Shown here piece by piece: positions 51,369 through 61,837 of a stretch of DNA of 64,000 bases. The translations under genes were made by a program, and so were the position numbers. The number at the start of each line of letters is the position of its first letter. Position 1 is the first letter of the stretch. The stretch spans positions 2,547,036 to 2,611,035 of the forward strand of contig NC_087083.1 of assembly GCF_026151205.1 (NCBI RefSeq), written 5' to 3'. The notes below the pieces were generated by a model. It searched no databases and was not told the origin of the DNA. It saw nothing but the letters and a program-made list of their open reading frames with translations. The DNA is from Bolinopsis microptera (lineage: Eukaryota > Ctenophora > Tentaculata > Lobata > Bolinopsidae).

Positions 51369-51738
51369 TTCGAATTTCCAACATTTTATTGGAAACTATG
51401 TATATTACGTAACTTAAAAGTTTATATTTATTCTAATAAGGCGGACTTGGCAATTGGCCAAAAAGCTTTTGACTGCGAACAAATATTGGATGTGATTAAT
51501 ATTCGAACACGAATAACAATGTTTTCCCTTGCAGATAAAATCACGCTTGATATTCTTAGAAACAGTGAGTGAAACAATTACTTTTGGATTTAAGATATAA
51601 TACATTTCTTTAATTACATATTTTGTTGACTAAAACATACTTGACTACATAATATAACATTTCAATTTGTAAGAAATTTTAAATGAGTAACTAAATTTCG
51701 TTATTGAACTAGGTAAAAAGTGGGTGTTCAGACTAGTC
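51369..51738. other. unique intronic spacer between two satellites
   Basis: AT-rich, within intron 2 of the membrane-protein gene. The minus frame at 51414-51605 is unsupported. Confidence 0.5.
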
Positions 51739-52954
51739 TGTATTACAGCAATATCTGGAGGTAAGTCCCAACAATATCACGTGACCTCACCCCTGTATTA
51801 CAGCAATATCTGGAGGTAAGTCCCAATAATATCACGTGACCTCACCCCTGTATTACAGCAATATCTGGAGGTAAGTCCCAACAATATCACGTGACCTCAC
51901 CCCTGTATTACAGCAATATCTGGAGGTAAGTCCCAACAATATCACGTGACCTCACCCCTGTATTACAGCAATATCTGGAGGTAAGTCCCAATAATATCAC
52001 GTGACCTCACCCCTGTATTACAGCAATATCTGGAGGTAAGTCCCAATAATATCACGTGACCTCACCCCTGTATTACAGCAATATCTGGAGGTAAGTCCCA
52101 ATAATATCACGTGACCTCACCCCTGTATTACAGCAATATCTGGAGGTAAGTCCCAATAATATCACGTGACCTCACCCCTGTATTACAGCAATATCTGGAG
52201 GTAAGTCCCAATAATATCACGTGACCTCACCCCTGTATTACAGCAATATCTGGAGGTAAGTCCCAATAATATCACGTGACCTCACCCCTGTATTACAGCA
52301 ATATCTGGAGGTAAGTCCCAATAATATCACGTGACCTCACCCCTGTATTACAGCAATATCTGGAGGTAAGTCCCAATAATATCACGTGACCTCACCCCTG
52401 TATTACAGCAATATCTGGAGGTAAGTCCCAATAATAATATCACGTGACCTCACCCCTGTATTACAGCAATATCTGGAGGTAAGTCCCAATAATATCACGT
52501 GACCTCACCCCTGTATTACAGCAATATCTGGAGGTAAGTCCCAATAATATCACGTGACCTCACCCCTGTATTACAGCAATATCTGGAGGTAAGTCCCAAT
52601 AACAATATCACGTGACCTCACCCCTGTATTACAGCAATATCTGGAGGTAAGTCCCAATAATATCACGTGACCTCACCCCTGTATTACAGCAATATCTGGA
52701 GGTAAGTCCCAATAATATCACGTGACCTCACCCCTGTATTACAGCAATATCTGGAGGTAAGTCCCAATAATAATATCACGTGACCTCACCCCTGTATTAC
52801 AGCAATATCTGGAGGTAAGTCCCAATAATATCACGTGACCTCACCCCTGTATTACAGCAATATCTGGAGGTAAGTCCCAATAATATCACGTGACCTCACC
52901 CCTGTATTACAGCAATATCTGGAGGTAAGTCCCAATAATATCACGTGACCTCAC
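51739..52954. repeat. 55-bp satellite carrying a complete micro-exon, 22 copies
   Basis: The unit is TGTATTACAGCAATATCTGG, AGGTAAGTCCCAATAATATC, ACGTGACCTCACCCC. Read in order it has a pyrimidine-rich tract (CCTCACCCCTGTATTACAG), 12 nt CAATATCTGGAG, and a consensus donor GTAAGT. Junction introns would be 43 nt. Three units have a 3-bp insertion (AATAATAAT or AATAACAAT). CACGTG is in every unit. It lies inside intron 2, and the 12-nt segment is frame-neutral between exons 2 and 3. Confidence 0.95.
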
Positions 52955-53047
52955 CAGTGGCGTAACGTTCCCTGTTGCCCCCCCCCCCCTGAAAAAGCGC
53001 CCCCATGTTAGCCCCCCCCCCCCCCCCCTGCGGGGTCGGCGCCACTG
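52955..53047. mobile_element. tiny hAT-like element with poly-C interior (93 bp)
   Basis: Ends CAGTGGCG and CGCCACTG are exact 8-bp inverted repeats. The flanks GACCTCAC (52947-52954) and AACCTCAC (53048-53055) match at 7 of 8 bases. This fits a hAT insertion into the last 55-bp unit, because the left flank is satellite sequence. The interior is mostly two C runs. Confidence 0.7.
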
Positions 53048-53277
53048 AACCTCACCCACAACTTGTAGCCTTTTATTAGCAAGTTAGAAACCGTAACTAA
53101 AACATCCGGAGAATAGGTTAATCTCCGGTTGGTATTATTCAATAACTGCAACATTTTTATGCAAGTACAGAAACCACGATTGTGGTTTAATTTGATAGTG
53201 TCACAATTCAATAATTCATTATTGTGCCCTGTTTTATTTCGATGACGAATTTATTTCCAGAACAATAATTTTCTCAG

Positions 53278-53429
53278 GAGTTGTTGCTCTTATCGGTTTT
53301 ATCGGGTACACGGCAGAAATTTCCGACGACCCAACACTGATGAGTCACAGACGGATGGCTGCATCTTATACATGCCTGGCCATGTCACTGCCCGGCCATA
53401 TCCAGAATATAGCCGTAGGTTTTATTCAG
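53278..53429 (+). CDS. multi-pass membrane protein, exon 3
   Basis: Acceptor ATTTTCTCAG ends at 53277. In the phase left by exon 2 the frame is open: R or G at the junction, then VVALIGFIGYTAEISDDP, then TLMSHRRMAASY and CLAMSLPGHIQNIAVGFIQ. The likely donor is CAG|GTCAGA at 53430, phase 0. The other good acceptor, at 53260 (TTATTTCCAG), would give an immediate stop in this phase. Composition (hydrophobic blocks separated by a charged loop SDDP-SHRR) is protein-like and distinct from its surroundings. Later exons were not identified. Confidence 0.65.
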
Positions 53430-53893
53430 GTCAGAGCAATATGATTTACATCTTAAAGACATCCCGGCGACGATAGTCAGTTAATTTTTGAGTATTTTAT
53501 TTAAGTTGTAAAGTGTGTTTTAGTGAGTTGTATGAAATTAAAGACTTGGCAAAGTGCAACAAGGGTTTACACAGTGTTAGGGTTTTTAATTTATTCATTT
53601 CTGTTGTATGATCTTGTTTGATGATATGATGGTTGGGCTGCTCCGAATATAACGAATAGTTATGGAGTCGCGTGTTGATTTAGCTTAGACTGATTTTAAT
53701 TAATTTTAACAAGATGATATCTATTTTAAGTGAAGTGTAATGCGAATGAGCAAAGAAAAACAAACGATTTTTAAAAGATCTCCAATCTACACGTCATTAT
53801 ACTTATAGCAGCAATAAATCTGCAAACTTTCATTTGTAAAAATTACTTAAACTACTGTTCCAATTAAAAATTGTCCTTTATTTTATTGGGTGG
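53430..53893. other. unique sequence, probably intronic
   Basis: AT-rich, with no frame and no repeat recognised. Confidence 0.45.
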
Positions 53894-54048
53894 GCGACAA
53901 TTGACCCCCCAACAATTGACCCCCGACAATTGACCCCCCGAAAATTGACCCCCCGACAATTGACCCCCCGACAATTGACCCCCGACAATTGACCCCCCGA
54001 CAATTGACCCCCCGACAATTGACCCCCCGACAATGTAATTTAATACAA

Positions 54049-54780
54049 TTAACCCTGACCCTGACCCTGACCCTGACCCTGACCCTGACCCTGACCCTGA
54101 CCCTGACCCTGACCCTGACCCTGACCCTGACCCTGACCCTGACCCTGACCCTGACCCTGACCCTGACCCTGACCCTGACCCTGACCCTGACCCTGACCCT
54201 GACCCTGACCCTGACCCTGACCCTGACCCTGACCCTGACCCTGACCCTGACCCTGACCCTGACCCTGACCCTGACCCTGACCCTGACCCTGACCCTGACC
54301 CTGACCCTGACCCTGACCCTGACCCTGACCCTGACCCTGACCCTGACCCTGACCCTGACCCTGACCCTGACCCTGACCCTGACCCTGACCCTGACCCTGA
54401 CCCTGACCCTGACCCTGACCCTGACCCTGACCCTGACCCTGACCCTGACCCTGACCCTGACCCTGACCCTGACCCTGACCCTGACCCTGACCCTGACCCT
54501 GACCCTGACCCTGACCCTGACCCTGACCCTGACCCTGACCCTGACCCTGACCCTGACCCTGACCCTGACCCTGACCCTGACCCTGACCCTGACCCTGACC
54601 CTGACCCTGACCCTGACCCTGACCCTGACCCTGACCCTGACCCTGACCCTGACCCTGACCCTGACCCTGACCCTGACCCTGACCCTGACCCTGACCCTGA
54701 CCCTGACCCTGACCCTGACCCTGACCCTGACCCTGACCCTGACCCTGACCCTGACCCTGACCCTGACCCTGACCCTGACC
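54049..54780. repeat. (CCCTGA)n telomere-like hexamer array, about 122 copies
   Basis: Pure CCCTGA units (TCAGGG on the other strand), a one-base variant of the animal telomere repeat TTAGGG. Similar hexamer tracts lie at 55289-55714, 56303-56500, 57044-57258, 57287-57598 and 57627-57962. A single CCCTAA unit occurs near 57892. Confidence 0.97.
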
Positions 54781-55108
54781 CAGGATCCAGGACCCAGGAT
54801 CCAGGACCCAGGACCCAGGACCCAGGACCCAGGACCCAGGACCCAGGACCCAGGACCCAGGACCCAGGACCCAGGACCCAGGACCCAGGACCCAGGACCC
54901 AGGACCCAGGACCCAGGACCCAGGACCCAGGACCCAGGACCCAGGACCCAGGACCCAGTAACCAGGACCCAGGACCCAGGACCCAGGACCCAGGACCCAG
55001 GACCCAGGACCCAGGACCCAGGACCCAGGACCCAGGACCCAGGACCCAGGACCCAGGACCCAGGACCCAGGACCCAGGACCCAGGACCCAGGACCCAGGA
55101 CCCAGGAC
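54781..55108. repeat. (CCCAGGA)n heptamer array
   Basis: It begins with GGATCC variants (CAGGATCCAGGACCCAGG) and contains AGTAACCAGG interruptions. Equivalent tracts lie at 55715-56120, 56500-56860 and 57962-58498, with short ones at 57259-57286 and 57599-57626. The minus strand has G3 runs spaced by four bases. Confidence 0.97.
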
Positions 55109-58100
55109 CCTGACCCTCAGACCCTAACCCGATCAATTGACCCCAGTGTAATTACATGGGGGTCAATTGTCGGGGGGTCAATTGTCGGGGGTCAATTGTC
55201 GTAGTAAGTCTTAGATTTCGCGACAATTGACCCCAGTGTGATTACATAGGGTGTCAATTGTCGGGGGGTTAATTGTCGGAGGATCAATTTTGACCCTGAC
55301 CCTGACCCTGACCCTGACCCTGACCCTGACCCTGACCCTGACCCTGACCCTGACCCTGACCCTGACCCTGACCCTGACCCTGACCCTGACCCTGACCCTG
55401 ACCCTGACCCTGACCCTGACCCTGACCCTGACCCTGACCCTGACCCTGACCCTGACCCTGACCCTGACCCTGACCCTGACCCTGACCCTGACCCTGACCC
55501 TGACCCTGACCCTGACCCTGACCCTGACCCTGACCCTGACCCTGACCCTGACCCTGACCCTGACCCTGACCCTGACCCTGACCCTGACCCTGACCCTGAC
55601 CCTGACCCTGACCCTGACCCTGACCCTGACCCTGACCCTGACCCTGACCCTGACCCTGACCCTGACCCTGACCCTGACCCTGACCCTGACCCTGACCCTG
55701 ACCCTGACCCTGACCCAGGATCCAGGACCCAGGATCCAGGACCCAGGACCCAGGACCCAGGACCCAGGACCCAGGACCCAGGACCCAGGACCCAGGACCC
55801 AGGACCCAGGACCCAGGACCCAGGACCCAGGACCCAGGACCCAGGACCCAGGACCCAGGACCCAGGACCCAGGACCCAGGACCCAGGACCCAGGACCCAG
55901 TAACCAGGACCCAGGACCCAGGACCCAGGACCCAGGACCCAGGACCCAGGACCCAGGACCCAGGACCCAGTAACCAGGACCCAGGACCCAGGACCCAGGA
56001 CCCAGGACCCAGGACCCAGGACCCAGGACCCAGGACCCAGGACCCAGGACCCAGGACCCAGGACCCAGGACCCAGGACCCAGGACCCAGGACCCAGGACC
56101 CAGGACCCAGGACCCAGGACCCTGACCCTCAGACCCTAACCCGATCAATTGACCCCAGTGTAATTACATGGGGGTCAATTGTCGGGGGGTCAATTGTCGG
56201 GGGTCAATTGTCGTAGTAAGTCTTAGATTTCGCGACAATTGACCCCAGTGTGATTACATAGGGTGTCAATTGTCGGGGGGTTAATTGTCGGAGGTTCAAT
56301 TTTGACCCTGACCCTGACCCTGACCCTGACCCTGACCCTGACCCTGACCCTGACCCTGACCCTGACCCTGACCCTGACCCTGACCCTGACCCTGACCCTG
56401 ACCCTGACCCTGACCCTGACCCTGACCCTGACCCTGACCCTGACCCTGACCCTGACCCTGACCCTGACCCTGACCCTGACCCTGACCCTGACCCTGACCC
56501 AGGATCCAGGACCCAGGATCCCTGACCCTGACCCAGGATCCAGGACCCAGGATCCAGGACCCAGGACCCAGGACCCAGGACCCAGGACCCAGGACCCAGG
56601 ACCCAGGACCCAGGACCCAGGACCCAGGACCCAGGACCCAGGACCCAGGACCCAGGACCCAGGACCCAGGACCCAGGACCCAGGACCCAGGACCCAGGAC
56701 CCAGGACCCAGGACCCAGGACCCAGGACCCAGTAACCAGGACCCAGGACCCAGGACCCAGGACCCAGGACCCAGGACCCAGGACCCAGGACCCAGGACCC
56801 AGGACCCAGGACCCAGGACCCAGGACCCAGGACCCAGGACCCAGGACCCAGGACCCAGGACCCTGACCCTCAGACCCTAACCCGATCAATTGACCCCAGT
56901 GTAATTACATGGGGGTCAATTGTCGGGGGGTCAATTGTCGGGGGTCAATTGTCGTAGTAAGTCTTAGATTTCGCGACAATTGACCCCAGTGTGATTACAT
57001 AGGGTGTCAATTGTCGGGGGGTTAATTGTCGGAGGTTCAATTTTGACCCTGACCCTGACCCTGACCCTGACCCTGACCCTGACCCTGACCCTGACCCTGA
57101 CCCTGACCCTGACCCTGACCCTGACCCTGACCCTGACCCTGACCCTGACCCTGACCCTGACCCTGACCCTGACCCTGACCCTGACCCTGACCCTGACCCT
57201 GACCCTGACCCTGACCCTGACCCTGACCCTGACCCTGACCCTGACCCTGACCCTGACCCAGGATCCAGGACCCAGGATCCAGGACCCTGACCCTGACCCT
57301 GACCCTGACCCTGACCCTGACCCTGACCCTGACCCTGACCCTGACCCTGACCCTGACCCTGACCCTGACCCTGACCCTGACCCTGACCCTGACCCTGACC
57401 CTGACCCTGACCCTGACCCTGACCCTGACCCTGACCCTGACCCTGACCCTGACCCTGACCCTGACCCTGACCCTGACCCTGACCCTGACCCTGACCCTGA
57501 CCCTGACCCTGACCCTGACCCTGACCCTGACCCTGACCCTGACCCTGACCCTGACCCTGACCCTGACCCTGACCCTGACCCTGACCCTGACCCTGACCCA
57601 GGATCCAGGACCCAGGATCCAGGACCCTGACCCTGACCCTGACCCTGACCCTGACCCTGACCCTGACCCTGACCCTGACCCTGACCCTGACCCTGACCCT
57701 GACCCTGACCCTGACCCTGACCCTGACCCTGACCCTGACCCTGACCCTGACCCTGACCCTGACCCTGACCCTGACCCTGACCCTGACCCTGACCCTGACC
57801 CTGACCCTGACCCTGACCCTGACCCTGACCCTGACCCTGACCCTGACCCTGACCCTGACCCTGACCCTGACCCTGACCCTGACCCTGACCCTAACCCTGA
57901 CCCTGACCCTGACCCTGACCCTGACCCTGACCCTGACCCTGACCCTGACCCTGACCCTGACCCAGGATCCAGGACCCAGGATCCAGGACCCAGGACCCAG
58001 GACCCAGGACCCAGGACCCAGGACCCAGGACCCAGGACCCAGGACCCAGGACCCAGGACCCAGGACCCAGGACCCAGGACCCAGGACCCAGGACCCAGGA

Positions 58101-58617
58101 CCCAGGACCCAGGACCCAGGACCCAGGACCCAGGACCCAGGACCCAGGACCCAGGACCCAGGACCCAGGACCCAGGACCCAGGACCCAGGACCCAGGACC
58201 CAGGACCCAGGACCCAGGACCCAGGACCCAGGACCCAGGACCCAGGACCCAGGACCCAGGACCCAGGACCCAGGACCCAGGACCCAGGACCCAGGACCCA
58301 GGACCCAGGACCCAGGACCCAGGACCCAGGACCCAGGACCCAGGACCCAGGACCCAGGACCCAGGACCCAGGACCCAGGACCCAGGACCCAGGACCCAGG
58401 ACCCAGGACCCAGGACCCAGGACCCAGGACCCAGGACCCAGGACCCAGGACCCAGGACCCAGGACCCAGGACCCAGGACCCAGGACCCAGGATCCAGGAC
58501 CCTGACCCTGACCCTCAGACCCTAACCCGATCAATTGACCCCAGTGTAATTACATGGGGGTCAATTGTCGGGGGGTCAATTGTCGGGGGTCAATTGTCGT
58601 ACTAAGTCTTAGATTTC

Positions 58618-58797
58618 GCGACAATTGACCCCATTGTGATTACATAAGTACATAGGGTGTCAATTGTCGGGGGGTTAATTGTCGGAGGTTCAATTTTCGG
58701 CGGGTCAATTGTCGTACTAAACCCTAGATTTCGCGACAATTGACCCCAGTGTAATTACATAGGGGGTCAATAATTGTCGGGGGTCAATTGTCGCGGT
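58618..58797. repeat. satellite-free copy of the macro-unit linker
   Basis: It has the same linker as the expanded units, but TTCAATTTT runs directly into CGGCGGGTCAATTGTCG with no hexamers or heptamers. It probably shows the structure before expansion. Confidence 0.75.
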
Positions 58798-60226
58798 ACC
58801 ATTTCGGGTAAGTCTATTATAACTGTCTCGGTGCTGTATTCCCCTGGCATTGTGTGTCTTCCAGGCCGAAATCTGCCGAAATATATGGCAGATTTAGCCG
58901 AGTTTTTCATCTGTGGCATATGACTTAATTCTATCAACAATAATATTGCACCAGACAATGACTTCTTATTAAAGTAGCATATATAACAGCACAAATTGGC
59001 TTTTCTGCCTAATTACCGCCATTACCAGTGAGTTTGTTCATGCTGCCCAAATTTTAGATTAAATCTTTGGATCACCCTATAACCATGCTAGCCGACAAAC
59101 CGGTGTGTCAAGATCCTCGGTTGACAGTAATCACCAGACTTTTATAATTATAAAGGAGCACAAGAAAGCCTTGATCCCCACGTGCCATGACAAGGCTTTA
59201 GTATAATTCTGTTTTTCTAGCTCACTTCATTTCACACCTGCCATACCTGCCACCAATAAACGCAAGGATTACAGATCATGCTCGCTTATAATTATTGCTG
59301 ATTGTAGTTTAAATTTCCAGTGGAAATTTTACTGTTCCTTCATTCATGAGTTTTATTAGGTAATTGCTACAAAAGTCCAGTTTAAAAGTTTATATATGAA
59401 TTAAGTGGATTTCCGTTAATTCATCTTCAGTTTCACGAGTACTATTAAATATCTATAAGTCAAATTCTGCCTGCTTTGACTCATCGAACTACATGCAATC
59501 AAATCCCTCTGCAGAAACGTGTTTGGAATTCCAATAATTTGTCTCTCGAATAGAGTTGGATACAGCATTTTTATTATACTTATATAAATATAATTTCTTC
59601 ATAAAACACATGAACGTCCAGGAATCATACGCCTCATATATAATATGTGCAGTAATCGTGCACCTTAGCAACAGAACTGTGAACAATCTACGCTTGTATC
59701 ACAGTATTATATAAGGTGAAGTTTGCACGTGGTAGGATGAACTTTGCACGTGTTGTTAAAAGTGGAGGATCCTTACTTTGCAATGTGGTTGCAAATTCCG
59801 ATTGCAACATATAATTCGTTAAAAGGTTTTTGTTTTATATATGTTTACTATGATATTCCGGGATCCAATATTTTAATTTTTCTTGGGATCGCAAGAATTC
59901 ATTATTGATAATTATACGCGTGTACTTGTTTCGTTGTACACAGTTATATGTAGCTCATAAATTGTGATATCTCAAAAGGCCCGAACTAAAAAGGTTTTAG
60001 TGTTTGAGAACAGGAAATGCAGTAATATAACTGAACTATACAGTATGTAGGTGAAATTTAAAGGGTATTAAAACGTCAAACCCCCACAATCCACCATTGT
60101 TTGAACACCAACTGTCAATCCTACTCTCCTACATCCGGCTGGCCGGTCTAAGAACACGTTGGCGCGTGTCCTGCACACACTCCCTCAAGAAAAAGAGCGT
60201 GCTATTAAGTTTTGACAGGTATATTG
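58798..60226. other. unique AT-rich sequence, no recognised gene
   Basis: CACGTG occurs at 59179, 59726 and 59747 (the last two in a GTTTGCACGTG/CTTTGCACGTG duplication). AATAAA at 59249 follows a short open stretch after TTTTTCTAG, which is too weak to call a terminal exon. Confidence 0.4.
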
Positions 60227-60320
60227 CACGTGTGTCCATCTCCACGTGCAACTAGGATATTAGAGGACTAACACGCTGGTGTTAGGTTAAGAGAATCCCA
60301 AATCAACCAATAACTTGGAG
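60227..60320 (+). promoter_or_regulatory. CACGTG/CCAAT module upstream of the zinc-finger gene
   Basis: CACGTG occurs at 60227 and 60243, and CAACCAATAAC (CCAAT 60307-60311) lies about 430 bp upstream of the first recognised ATG. It fits the CACGTG+CCAAT pattern at 20.4, 21.7, 27.6 and 43.1 kb. Between here and 60740, an 18-bp unit GACAATTAATGTGTTCTT is repeated 2-3 times (about 60593-60635). Confidence 0.45.
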
Positions 60321-60739
60321 TTGAATCTGTTCTTGCTTGCTTAAAATTTGCCTGCGTTATCACTTTATCACTTTATCACATATAATAATACAATATAAAG
60401 ATATAACATCATGGTGGACTTGTTCGTATCATGGTCGCTGCTGTGTGTCTTTAAATTTAAAGCCGAGATTAGCAGATTCGATTATACTTTATTAGTCTGT
60501 TACTCTTTTGGTGGAACGGACCGTTAAAAACAAGAGCCATTTCCATTCTGCCTGCACAAATCTTCTAATTATAGTGCTTGTAATTTGTTCTCGACAATTA
60601 ATGTGTTCTTGACAATTAATGTGTTCTTGACGTACAATTGTCTCTGATCAGTTATAATTTGTATATATCACTGAATCACTCTCATCCTCAAAAGTTGAGA
60701 GCTAAGCCTGAAACTATTACCAGACGTGCATACTGCAAA

Positions 60740-60883
60740 ATGTTGGAAGACGAAGCCTCATCAGCATTTACCAGAGTGGTCAAGAAACCAAAAGTGTCAA
60801 AAGGCAAGACAAGTGCAGTCAAACCGTACGTCTGCAATCAGCCCGGATGCTTCAAGAGCTTCAGTCAACTCGGATACTTGCAG
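60740..60883 (+). CDS. C2H2 zinc-finger protein, exon with first half of finger 1
   Basis: From the ATG at 60740, 48 codons read MLEDEASSAF, a basic stretch (KKPKVSKGK) and PYVCNQPGCFKSFSQLGYLQ, ending at CAG|GTTAGG in phase 0. The frame is open further upstream, so an earlier exon or start is possible. Joined to the next exon, finger 1 is C-X4-C-X12-H-X3-H, the classical DNA-binding C2H2 pattern with the usual F and L core positions. Likely a nuclear DNA-binding protein. The paralogue group cannot be fixed from three partial fingers. Confidence 0.8.
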
Positions 60884-61191
60884 GTTAGGTTCACAAAATA
60901 ATATTCTCCATTCTTTATCATTTTCGTGTTTGTGGCTTCGTAAAAAATCTAGATTACCTTCAACTGGTAACTTTAGTATGGTTTGTGTTTAGAACAGACC
61001 CTTTTGGCACAACCTTTGGATCGTCAAATCGTCAATTGAAGAATCAGGATTCAAGGATGGGCTGCAGGCTTACTGCGTCTCGGCTTCCGTAGCTTCGATG
61101 AAATCATGTAAAAAAATAGACTATTCCTTTATATGAGTTGATAAAAAATCCAGTAGGAATTTGGGAGTTTGGGAAACAAAGATGTCATGGC

Positions 61192-61500
61192 ATTCGACTC
61201 AAGTCATGCAGATTACATGTATTTATCGTGAAACAACTTAAAATACAGGGTGTACTGCATAAAGTGTGACTTTCTTCCACTTTAATACTTTAATAGTTCG
61301 ACACCTATATAAGTGACACAATGTGATGAAGAGTTTTTAGCAATTACTGCTCCTTCATAATATTTTGTATCATTTCTCAAAAAAGTCACACTTTCTGTGG
61401 TACACCCTGCAGTAGACTGTAGTAGAGCTGTATAAATTACTTGTATAAACCATTCGACTCAAGTCATGCAGATTATATGTATTTATCGTGAAACAACTAG
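61192..61500. mobile_element. MITE inside a 50-bp direct duplication, intron of the zinc-finger gene
   Basis: A 50-bp segment (CATTCGACTCAAGTCATGCA, then GATTACATGTATTTATCG) occurs at 61192-61241 and 61452-61500. Between the copies, 61246-61409 is a 164-bp element with inverted ends of about 28 bp: CAGGGTGTACTGCATAAAG on the left, inverse ending GTACACCCTG on the right, with a few mismatches. The target duplication is unclear (TA stands only on the left). Tc1/mariner-like or other; non-coding. Confidence 0.7.
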
Positions 61501-61522
61501 TTACCTGTATAAACCCTGTCAG

Positions 61523-61604
61523 GCCCACCTGTACACTCACTCAGAAGGCCCACTCTACCAGTGCAGATGGAACAACCAGTGTGGCAGGCGCTTCTCAGAC
61601 CTCG
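61523..61604 (+). CDS. C2H2 zinc-finger protein, exon completing finger 1 and starting finger 2
   Basis: Acceptor CCCTGTCAG, then 82 nt: AHLYTHSEGPLYQCRW then NNQCGRRFSDL plus one base (phase 1), donor CTCG|GTTAGT. H and H of AHLYTH complete finger 1. YQC-X5-C begins finger 2. Phase agrees on both sides. The intron to the next exon is at least 248 bp. Confidence 0.85.
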
Positions 61605-61837
61605 GTTAGTTAGCTTGTCTTGTGGTTTACTTTGTCTATTCTTCTCCAAAGGGATTTATCATAGTATACAATCTGGAGGAGTTTAGGATCAGGTGAGAAG
61701 GATACCTGAGCCCTGAGGCACAACTGATTTGTTTCTCATCTTCAGCTTAAAATATATGGACGTGTGAAAAGGTTAAACACCTCTTGCTGTATAAATGGAG
61801 TGACTGATAAAGTGATAATACAATGTGATACAGTTTC

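Larger units (their letters stand above)
53894..58794. mobile_element. composite element with inverted GCGACAATTGACCCC ends and satellite interior
   Basis: The left end has about ten tandem GACAATTGACCCCC copies; the right end GGGTCAATTGTCGC is the inverse. Four macro-units follow, each with a linker (GCGACAATTGACCCCAGTG, GATTACATAGG, GGGTTAATTGTCGGAGG), then CCCTGA hexamers, then CCCAGGA heptamers, then CAGACCCTAACCCGATC. The last linker copy (58618-58737) has no satellite between TTCAATTTT and CGG. Subterminal repeat-rich ends and no coding capacity suggest a non-autonomous DNA transposon family amplified in place. The class is uncertain. Confidence 0.6.

Noticed and set aside
47401-51412. 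Long frames on both strands (up to about 700 codons, VSVST and LLIPY cycles)
   Set aside because: Direct translation of a 15-bp unit without stops in several frames. The array lies in an intron of a better-supported gene.
53251-53277. Acceptor TTATTTCCAG at 53260 as the start of exon 3
   Set aside because: A good splice signal, but in the phase set by exon 2 it meets TAA within three codons. The acceptor at 53277 keeps the frame open.
53883-58534. Frames encoding poly-LT, poly-RV, poly-GS, poly-GQ or poly-DP
   Set aside because: Translations of CCCTGA and CCCAGGA satellites; several frames are open at once.
53894-58794. A true chromosome end
   Set aside because: The hexamer is CCCTGA, not CCCTAA. 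It is interrupted by linkers and heptamers and continues into unique sequence and a gene, so it is interstitial.
59212-59255. Possible terminal exon after TTTTTCTAG ending in a stop near AATAAA
   Set aside because: Only about 12 codons with odd composition (alternating Cys, His, Thr); phase compatibility alone is not enough.
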